This document shows positions 55,846 through 64,000 of a stretch of DNA of 64,000 nucleotides, piece after piece (within the stretch, counting starts at the first letter, position 1; every line of letters starts with the position of its first letter). The notes beneath the pieces were generated by a model that had not been told where the DNA came from, did no database searches, and saw nothing but the letters and a program-made list of their open reading frames with translations. Source of the DNA: Trissonchulus latispiculum (taxonomy: Eukaryota > Nematoda > Enoplea > Enoplida > Ironidae). Location of the stretch: NCBI GenBank assembly GCA_030248195.1, contig JASAND010028778.1:33989-97988 (forward strand), read 5' to 3'. Made by a program: the position numbers and the translations under genes.

Positions 55846-56944
55846 TTGGTTGCGTGAAGATTTTGCGTGAAAGTGTAAAACAAATCTTCACCCAATAGTG
55901 CTTCATTCTGGAGTATATTTCACGGTTTCTTGCCTGCGCGAACCATTTAAAACAAATTTAAAAAAGAACTTTTGAGGATAGACTTGAGTCAGGGTCAATT
56001 AATCATTAAATTGATCTACAGTTTAGTTTATTAAGGCGTTTTCGCCGTGATACCAGAGTTTGAGTAGGTCTGCTTGAAGAGTAAAGGTAGTACAGAGCAG
56101 CACAAATGCTCGTTGAAGAGAGGATTCTGCCAAATTTAAAAATTTAAAAATTTAATATTTCAAATAGGTAATATATTAAAACTATCTACATCAACATCAC
56201 TTCCATTTTTATTCTTCTCCTAGTTCTCATAGTTACAGCTGTTGCAGCCATAAATTTTTCTGTTGTAGCTTTTTCACTAGCGTGTATGTTCAAGATTCTA
56301 CCAGTATCATACAGCCTATAATCGCAATATTCTGGAAAAAATTCGTTCAGGGCTGCTCTAAAAACGACTGATCCTGAAATTCTAATTTGGTTTTTGGAAT
56401 AGGTTCAGGTCTGACTTGTTAGGATATTTTAGAATTTTTCGGGTTTAGACAATCTTGGTTTCGTTTGTTCTTTCATTTGTGATATATATTGTGGGCAATC
56501 ATTTAGAATTCTGGGATGAGGATCGGTAGAGTCCAAGTTGTGGAGGGTCAGCTATTATCGCACATGTAATATTAGCACTCTTAGTTACTATGTACTCTTG
56601 GTAATAAAGACTGAAGATAAACTGAAGGAAACCAACATCTACAGCTACGTCGTTTGGACTACAAGGACTTTTTGTAGGCTCAGCTCTTCAGTGAATGAAC
56701 AGAATTCTGCATACCAAAGACTATGTTTGAGCTTTCAACGAAACCAGATTTGTTTCTAATTTTCAATTGCTCCATCAGAAACATTGAAGACATTGAAAAC
56801 ATAACAAACATACAACTACAGTGGAGTTTGTTGCATGAACCACCTTAATAACTAAAAAACGAATATCAGCAATTTGAATTCATTTTAATCATTTTAATCA
56901 ATCTTTTATTTTAATTTTTAAGGTTGACTCTACGCAATCCAGAA
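55846..56944. other. Upstream region of paralogue E
   Basis: No gene called. The acceptor TTAATTTTTAAG ends at about 56932. ACTATGTACTCTTGG at 56588 matches the end of the 39402-40719 repeat family. Confidence 0.5.
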
Positions 56945-58260
56945 ATGCTCAAACTGGCAACCTTGTGCTTAATCGTGCTGTCTTTCGTGCTGCTCAGCCG
57001 GGCAGCTGACTACAGTAACAGTTGTCGAGCTGAGGCAGGCGGGAGCTGTGCTGTATTTATGCAGTGCTGTCATAATATGTGCAAAATGCCGATTGCTGGC
57101 AGTGCTTCCAACACCGTCAACTGTCAGACAACAAATGACCGTATCACTGCATCCAGCTGCATTTGCTCCGGTGCTGCAACGCTGGCTAAAACTGGCATAT
57201 TGTCTCTGGTAGGTGGTATTTAATTTTCCAGTGGATGCCCTTTGTAACGTATTAAGGTGCATAAATGCTGCAGAAGGACCGCGAAATCCTACGCATACCT
57301 CATGTTTTAAGCATGATTCAAATGTGATTAGTTGATTAGTGTAGCAGTTTTTCGATGATAATCTACGCTACGAATGGTCTACGGTAATAACTTATGTCAT
57401 TTTGAAGCGCTTTGAGCAATCTAATGAAATCAAAAGTATAAATTAATATTACAACTTAAATTGGATTGATGCCAGCGTAGAAACTAAAGAAATTACGATT
57501 GAGTTCAAATTTTGCTTTGACTGAATGAATCAGTGAGGACAATTCAAATACTTTATGATTTTTGGATGAAGCACTTTAGCAGCTACTATATGGCACCAAA
57601 ACTCCAAGAACATTTTAACAGTTTCCTCACAAAACTGCTACACTAATTAACTAATCGCTAATCACTGATCAACTAATCACTTTTATGAAACAGACCCCAG
57701 GTATACAGATTGATAAGCCTGATATGGAAGTTCTGCTGATGGTTCAGTGGTACAGTGGAGGCACATCTTACTGCAGTGCGAAACGGCCGCGGTTCGATTC
57801 CCGGCAGGGCCAATCCTTACTATAAATTAGATTGGTGCGGAAGTTCTAAAAGACCGCTATGTACCTCTCTTCGGGTCCAGTTTCAAATGAAACTCGGTGA
57901 CTGACACTTCGACTGGCTTGATTACTATAAGTTCTATAACGTTGCGTATTGTGGCAATCCAAAAAAATTGGCTAAATCTAAATCTTATAAAATTGCTGAA
58001 AATAGTGCATCGTTTTTGGAAAGGGGTAACATTCACCATAAATGGTGTTGAAACAGTTCTACATACAATTTTGAAGCTCATAAGACTTTTTGGCCGGCCG
58101 GTGTGGGCTCAGAGTGGGGGCCAATCTGCCTGGCCCCCGGGCGGCAGTTTCTGTTGCTGTTGTTGCTCGAAATATTAAGGTCAAAATCTCGAGGGGGATT
58201 GTAATATTTCTGTTTCTTTTCTAGATTGTGGCGGCGTTGGCTTACTGGTCAAGAAATTGA
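56945..58260 (+). CDS. 8-cysteine secreted protein, paralogue E (two exons)
   Basis: Exon 1 is 56945-57208 (88 codons, donor GTAGGT); exon 2 is 58225-58260 (acceptor TTTCTAG), phase 0, product 99 residues. Signal peptide from MLKLATLCLI; cysteines at 27, 35, 41, 42, 46, 60, 72 and 74, with four extra residues between the fifth and sixth. NDRIT is conserved; the tail is ILSLIVAALAYWSRN. Its exon sequence and the 22 bp before the ATG are close to A and B, so it shares recent ancestry with them despite lying 29 kb away. The intron (1016 bp) holds a foldback element and a SINE. Confidence 0.8.
57318..57701. mobile_element. Foldback MITE with GTGATTAGT words
   Basis: Left GTGATTAGTTGATTAGTGTA and right TAATCACTTTTATGAAACAG followed by ACCCC; the left end has decayed. 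Related by its end to 29145-29256. Confidence 0.6.
57703..57815 (+). mobile_element. Partial tRNA-headed SINE
   Basis: AGATTGATAAGCCTGATATG, then GTTCAGTGGTACAGTGGAGG (box A-like) and GCGGTTCGATTCCCGG (box B-like). The 3' body is missing. Confidence 0.65.
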
Positions 58261-58625
58261 GGCTCGAAAGGTTTCTGATGATAGCTAGGATTATGAAAAC
58301 TGATTGCATGACGCTCGGACAGTTATTATATCTGCAGTGTATACACTGGATTTTGTATGTTTTATTAGAAGTAAATGTTAGTAATTCTCAATAGTAGCTA
58401 AAAGGCGGGTTCTACATCAGGTATTTGCCCTCAGGGCATTTACAGAGATATTTGGGTATTTGGGGCTCCTCATGTTATGGTATTAATGATAACCGTTTCG
58501 CCCCGCCACAGAACGTCATTAAACGGCTAGGCAACCGTTACGGGGTTTTCTTTTTCTTTATTTTTTCAACACATGACACGTATTACACACTTTAGATGCA
58601 AGACTATAAGCATCACATTTATTAG

Positions 58626-59116
58626 TTAACCCAACAATGAAAAATGTTCCATTATGAAATAGTCTAATGGTTCCTCTTTCATTTTCCAGATAATTCCATT
58701 GTAAAGTACCAGCTCTAAACACAAATTAGTGCAGATCTTTCTTAGCTTTACGTACAGAGCTTCCAGGTTCGCTTTATATCCCAGATGATGAGATACAACC
58801 AAATTGCAAACTGTTGTTCCTTTACCGATAGTTTCGAAATTTTGTTCAAGCCACAAATGCAAGCATTAGCATCATATTCAGATCTAGCTCCTAGACATAG
58901 GAAGCATCCAGTGGAAAACAACAAAAACGTGCAGGGTTCCAAAGTAATGATGGCACCACTAAACCGTCTAGGATTATAAACTGCACCAGGAATTGTAAGT
59001 ATGTCAAGGTTTGAGTCAAATTTGCCTTTCAATACAAAATTAACAATCTTCATAGCCTCTGCGCTGACAAGTCTGTAGAGATGGATAGTGCCTATATATG
59101 CGTAAATTTTCCACAA
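58626..59116 (-). pseudogene. TATA-binding-protein-like gene with one frameshift
   Basis: The first half (58748-59116) contains VYNPRRFSGAI and LLFSTGCFLCLGARSE, matching the YNPxRFxxxI and FSSGKxxxTGAKSE signatures of the first TBP direct repeat. The second half (58626-58862) is in another frame and matches the second repeat (TVCNLVVSHHLG; LVLYNGIIWKM; FSLLG). The two frames overlap at about 58750-58860, so a single indel there breaks one gene. Divergence from the family is far greater than expected for host TBP, which is strongly conserved in animals. Several DNA-contacting and TFIIB-contacting positions are changed. TBP positions RNA polymerase at TATA promoters; a virus-borne copy would presumably steer transcription to element promoters. 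Same strand as, and just downstream of, capsid and protease fragments. Confidence 0.7.
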
Positions 59117-59289
59117 ACGTCTTTACAATGGAATCATTCTTTTCACTCCTTTCTCGCAAATAAGTTCTTCAAAACGCCAACCTCCCGACCTTTTTACTAA
59201 AAATGAATACAATATTCGCCACTTACGATAGTATCAAAGTCCTACAGGCTATAGTAATTATATCTATCAATTTTATATGCTTCTTTGCA

Positions 59290-59520
59290 TTCTTCTATAG
59301 GATCCATCCCGTAGCTATCAAAATATTCAGTGCACTGATGAAAATAATCCAACGCCAATAATCCAATGCAATCCAATGCCGTCACGGAGCTACTGCGGGA
59401 TCAGTATTGAGAACCAAACTTGCAGGTTTATTTTTTACCACAGGTAATTGATCAAACGAAAATACCCTCAGGAAGTATCTTTTAACCAAGGGATCTCTTT
59501 TTAAAGTTTAAGCAATCTCT
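59290..59520 (-). pseudogene. Adenain-like protease remnant
   Basis: Matches the N-terminal half of the 3025-3495 gene: the FDSYG-coding CCGTAGCTATCAAAATATTC at about 59311 and the QLP-coding ACAGGTAATTGATCA near 59440. Multiple indels. The part encoding the catalytic Cys is deleted. Confidence 0.75.
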
Positions 59521-59544
59521 AGGCTATTCAGATTGCGTAGTCAC

Positions 59545-59625
59545 AAAACGGAGTCCGATTCTGATCGATGAATATTAAGTTATCAAATTCTCCATATATG
59601 ATGATTTCCACTCCTTGTGGGTTTG
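59545..59625 (-). pseudogene. Capsid protein C-terminal remnant
   Basis: GTTATCAAATTCTCCATATA and TGATGATTTCCACTCCTTGT correspond to the EFDNL and VEIIIYG part of the element-1 capsid. Everything upstream is lost after about 59630. Confidence 0.75.
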
Positions 59626-59640
59626 AGTTTTCAAAAGTCC

Positions 59641-59957
59641 AAAGGTTCAAGTGATTTAAAGTTTATAATAACTTTCTGTTTTACCAACCTACCTGTTTCG
59701 GTAATTCATAGCAAAATAAGCCTTTTAATTAAATTAATACTCATTAAAAATTATTATTATTTCAATTTAGTTAGTTTTACTTACGTAAATATTATTTCCA
59801 ATAATGCTGTATGCTGAATATTATCATGAATTTTAAATGTATTTTCATTTTATTAAGAATTTCATTGCTTTAGTGTGAATAATTTAGCAGAATATTGGCA
59901 AGAGCTAAAGTAATTTTGAACCATTATGAACCATCCAATGAACTTATGTGATATGCA
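59641..59957. other. Gene-free spacer
   Basis: AT-rich, no gene. Confidence 0.4.
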
Positions 59958-60533
59958 CCTATCAAAAGATATTGGGTGCACAAACCAAGCAAGATTTTCG
60001 TTGGATGGGCGCATCAAAATTATGCTTGCTTTATTCCACGGAATATTTTTGCGGCAAAAACCAGTCAGCTGCATTCCAACCAATCCAGCTCGATACCGTA
60101 GGATTTGTTTAAAGCAAATTCTTGGCAGCATGTTTCCAGCATGAAATAATTTTAAGGCTAAGCCCAGTAAAAGAAATATTTAAGCGGAAATCCGAAAACC
60201 TTGGTTCAGTTAAGTTTAAAACTTACGTGCCTTCCCCACTCCAAGCCATATCTAAGCTTAATTCCAAATATACATAGCTCAATTCGGCAAAAAGTTTACG
60301 TGCCTTATCCCAGACAGCAGAATTCCATCCACAAACTGGAATTTGGCTTTGACGAATACGTGCCTTATCCAGTCAGCAGAATTCCATCCACAAACTGGAA
60401 TTTGGCTTTGACAAAAAGTGAACAGCGCAATTCCGACCATGCCAGCTCAATTTCGTGGAATCGTTTTGAGGCAAAACCTAGCTTGAACGAATCGGTGGAA
60501 TCTTGCTAGGTTTGTATGCTCAATATCTTTTGA
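59958..60533. mobile_element. 575-bp TIR element
   Basis: Left ATCAAAAGATATTGGGTGCA and right GCTCAATATCTTTTGATGA inverted ends, with ACAAACC.AGCAAGATT next. The interior holds a 60-bp tandem duplication (about 60297-60415) with TTCCATCCACAAACTGGAAT in each copy. Confidence 0.7.
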
Positions 60534-62690
60534 TGACGTATTAGACATTTATTGGTTAGATTATCTAGCCATATTTGGCAATAATAATGTAAGGAATAGC
60601 AAATTTTAACTCGTTTAACCCGCGTGCTGAGACGCGGGTTAAAATTCAATGTAAAATTGCGTGAGAGTTAAAAGAGAAGGGATATTTCTAGTTAGGGTTT
60701 ATTTCTAGGAACGTAGGTGCTTAACTAGTGGATTCTGTCTGGTTAGTCTAATCCGATATCAAAATTCTGGTTCGGCCTACAGGGGACAATAATTTTGATG
60801 CATCTACTAATTTTTTATACTTTCCAGACAATATTAATGCCCCAATTCATGATCAAAAATACTGATACTCAATTCAAATCCAAATTCAATCTAAGCTCCC
60901 ACGCTCAACCCCTCCCTTCTCACTAAATCTGAATCTCATTGAATCTCAATCCATTCGACAACACTGCTGCAAATAATTCTGCCTAATTCCCCTGTGAGTG
61001 AACTACCGTCAAGGTTGTCACAGATTTTACAAAATACGCCGCAGATGCAACATAAATTTGTCTCAGACATGAGTTGTACGCCAAGAAAAGTAGCTTCGTC
61101 ATGTAAACATTAATGCACCCATGGATTGGCAAATTTCTGCTTTAGGGAACATAGTGGACACACCAGACTACACTCAACTTAATGCCTCAATCGTTTTGAT
61201 TTAATTCCATGGATTGGAGAGCCGTTTCTGCATTGGGCTCAACAAACGTTTTGGTCTTGCGCCGATCCGATCGCCAAATAAAAAATGCTACAATTCACAA
61301 TTGTACTATATTTATTGTTGTTGGCTGCGGCCAAACATCACAAACCGATGATTAAAATCCTTAAATTATGCAAGAATGATAAATGAAAGCCAGAACAAAT
61401 ACATTGCAAGGCATTGTATTTTCTCTATAGTTCTTGAAGTTTTGAATGCTAAACTTGCTAATTCATTGCTTTGCATTATTGATTTGAGAGCATCTCAACA
61501 AGATCGCCCCTGAAAGAGGAATATTCCGCCGTTGAGCCATGCAGATATCCTTTGTTCATAAAAACACCTGGATTCAGCTTTCTGAAGATTTTAGTTTCGT
61601 CGTGGCATGAAAAATGGAAGTGTTATGAAATTATTGTAGTTTATTGTATGTGAAGAAGCAAAATGCACATTCGAAGCCATCATCTTTCAAACAAAGCGTT
61701 AGCTGCAATTGTGTACTATAAAAAACTAAACAGAATTGTTTCTGGCTACATGTTTAAAAAGAAACAATTCCTAAATACCCCGGAATTTGAAACTTGCAAG
61801 TCTTTCTTTTAAATCTGTACAGGTTTTGTAGTCACATTCGACGCGGAATAGCTTCTGCAATAGAAAATTAAAACATGTACACAGAACTGTGAATCGATCT
61901 CGGGCTTTTGCGGCGGTAGGCTAATGTCTTAACCGCACTGCTACTGCAACTGAAATTCATTCAGTTCTCAGTAGAATAATGTTCATTGTCTTGGCGAAAA
62001 TAAGTAAAGTAACTAAAATAACTCATTCAAAGTAGCCGAGGTCAAAGCTTAAATTTCAAACATAGAAACAGTAGTTTGGCGTTTGCCAATATACTGCTAT
62101 TAAGCTCAATCGGTTTTAATGTTTGTTACTGTTTAATCTATGCATGGACCTTCTCTAATCGATAATGTCTGGGGAGTATTTTAGAAACAAATAGCGCCAG
62201 AGCGTATTGCTAATTTTTGGAAAATTGATATGATAAAATTCGATGAAACTTCAGCCTTAAGTATGGATCGTATTCTTCTGAAGGCCTACGGGGTTGCATT
62301 GATCGATTTCCGTTGACTCTAAAAATAAACATACTAGCCCATGTGTTGAAGATAGGAGAAGCTGAAGACAATAACAACAGCGTACTTGCATTAAATGCTA
62401 TATCACCGGGGAATATATTCCGCTCCAGCGGAATGGAATAAAAATTGACAAACTCTAGTCGTCACGATAGTCACGAAAGTATCACTCGTGCAATAAAGGT
62501 GCAAGCAGTATCATAGCAGAAACTGATTTCAGACAATTCTCAGCAAAGGAGTCTTGCCCGTTTAGGGCACTGCTTGTTCTTCATAAGCTTAACGTATCGA
62601 ATTTGAAATATACAAATCGGATAGTCTTCAAATATAGCAGTGCAATGTAATGTTCACTCGGTAAGTGTACAGAATAGACGTTTCGACCAG
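60534..62690. other. Gene-free stretch
   Basis: 60600-60680 is a small inverted GTTAAA/TTTAAC element. A tRNA-like minus-strand remnant is at 61890-61960 (AGTGCGGTTAAGACATTAGC; AGATCGATTC). No gene. Confidence 0.45.
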
Positions 62691-62692
62691 TG

Positions 62693-63316
62693 GATAATTT
62701 CATAAAAATCTTGCAACTTGCACTTGCACTTGAGCGTGCACTTGCACTTGAGCGTGCACTTGCACTTGAATTGCAAGTTCAAGTTGTCAGTGTTTCATAA
62801 AACTTTTCTGCTACTTGCGGAAATTAGCTAAGCAAGTTGCAAGACTTGGCAACTTGTAAACGCAAGTTCAAGTTGGCAAGCAGCTGATCTTTAAAAAATT
62901 AACCATAAATATTTGGAAATTCATATAAATTCAAAAATTAAAGAAATTGTTTTAAATTCACACTGTAGTACGACAATAATCCAAAGAGTATTGTCATAAA
63001 ATTTTTGCAAAAAGTATTAAAATTAAAATAAGTTATTGCAATTTTTGTTCCATTGGTTCAGTGAAAATTCACTGAAACATTTGCAACACAAGTGCAAGTT
63101 GCAAATGCATCTATTGATGATTTTCATGAAACAAATTCTGACCACAAGCGTTAGCGGCTAACTTGCAACTTGCGGACTTGCAACTTGCAGTTCAAGTGCA
63201 TGTCAGCAAGTCCCACTTGAGGGTTTACGATTCACTTTTCTTGTAACTTGCTCATGCAAGTTGCAACTTCCATATGCAAGTTGCAAGTTTCAAGTTTTAT
63301 GAAACTGGCCCCAGCA
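62693..63316. mobile_element. Foldback element with CAACTTGCA arrays
   Basis: Right end TTTTATGAAACTGGCCCCAG; left end GATAATTTCATAAAAATCTT. Both arms hold tandem CTTGCAACTTGCA/CACTTGCACTTGAG words in inverted orientation. No coding capacity. Confidence 0.7.
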
Positions 63317-63615
63317 CATCAAAAATGAGTCTGCGGAATAGATATGTATATGTAAGGAAGAAGCACAAACACCGTTAAACTAACAAATATCATTCATCTC
63401 ATGATGGACTTGTTATTGAATTCTTAGGTCAGCGCAAAGTAGAAACGAATTCATTCTGCAAAGGTTAATTGCTTACTCACACTCTGACCAGGAAGACTTG
63501 GAAGACTTCATGTAGAATACGCAGCTTCTATTCATAAAATTGTAATAGCAGGCCAGAATACACAACTACAGTTGAACAGAAAACAGCTAAAAAATGGCAC
63601 TTAAATACTGGTGGT

Positions 63616-63655
63616 ACCTACCTACCTACCTACCTACCTACCTACCTTCCTACCT
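63616..63655. repeat. (CCTA)n microsatellite
   Basis: About nine CCTA units with one CCTT interruption. Confidence 0.95.
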
Positions 63656-64000
63656 ACCTGCCATAATCAAAGTGGATGGTAAGATGTTTCACTGGGCTTC
63701 CTGTTAAATATATTCAAATATTTTCAAACGAAAATAGCGGTGACCTTTAGGCTAGTCAGGAACCCTATAAATTTGTCTGAGAAGGCCTTGAAACAAACAT
63801 CTGGAAACGCAGAAGAAAATGAAGGTAGGGTAGGGAGGTGGAAGTAACTTCTTTTCCAGGGGAGTGATTTCTTCGGACTGGGATAACCAGAGAAAATTTT
63901 TTTCCAATCCAAAAATTTATTTGGGGGTGGGGGTAGGTTTATATGGACTGAGGGAGAACCAAAATTTTTATGAATTTTGCTCCCAAAATTTTATTAAGGG
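63656..64000. other. Gene-free window end
   Basis: The open frame 63724-63912 has no supporting features. Nothing else seen. Confidence 0.4.

Larger units (their letters stand above)
58626..59640 (-). mobile_element. Decayed second virus-like (Polinton/adintovirus-type) element
   Basis: In minus-strand order: the capsid C-terminal block (59545-59625), the protease N-terminal half (59290-59520), a gap, then a TBP-like gene. The capsid and protease parts align base for base with 3504-3590 and 3290-3480 (shared CCGTAGCT.TCAAAATATTC and TTATCAAATTC.CC.TATAT). No flanking 25-bp arrays or inverted arms were seen. Confidence 0.75.

Overview
The window is animal nuclear DNA: AT-rich, gene-poor, with GT-AG introns and crowded with transposable elements. 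I cannot name the species. An invertebrate fits, because of a Polinton/adintovirus-like element, RTE-like and RNase H-bearing non-LTR retrotransposons, several non-autonomous hAT-type elements with exact 8-bp target-site duplications (TSDs), and tRNA-headed SINEs.

Layout. 394-7969: a virus-like (Polinton/adintovirus-type) element. Its very long inverted arms (about 2.2 and 2.65 kb) each carry a 25-bp tandem array and a spliced C2H2 zinc-finger gene. The 2.6-kb core encodes, on the minus strand, a core-protein-like gene, a capsid protein with a 1-base frameshift, an adenain-like protease and a small secreted protein. DNA polymerase B, integrase and ATPase genes are not present. 7970-16530 and 16531-33290: two diverged copies of one tandemly duplicated unit. 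Each holds an RTE-like reverse-transcriptase fragment and a two-exon gene for a small secreted 8-cysteine protein. The second copy is swollen by insertions, including an RNase H-type LINE at 22.0-25.2 kb and a 2.57-kb TIR element at 30.4-33.0 kb. 33.3-41.4 kb: a third 8-cysteine gene (minus strand), SINEs and nested TIR elements. 41.4-45.7 kb: an ORF-poor tract packed with near-perfect hairpins, some back to back. 45.7-50 kb: a few weak ORFs, a TATA/Inr promoter-like site and a SINE. 50.4-58.3 kb: two more 8-cysteine genes, with two nested hAT elements with GGATC-repeat ends between them. 58.6-59.65 kb: a decayed second virus-like element with capsid and protease fragments followed by a divergent, frameshifted gene with both halves of a TATA-binding-protein fold. 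59.9-64 kb: foldback elements and simple repeats.

The probable host genes are the five 8-cysteine peptide genes. They share signal peptide, cysteine spacing and intron position, and multiplied partly through the segmental duplication. Nearly everything else is mobile DNA. Because units are duplicated, several insertions can be proven from empty sites within the window. The strongest leads are the TBP-like gene beside capsid/protease remnants, the hairpin-dense tract, and the zinc-finger-in-TIR architecture. All calls come from reading the sequence and the supplied translations; no database search was done.
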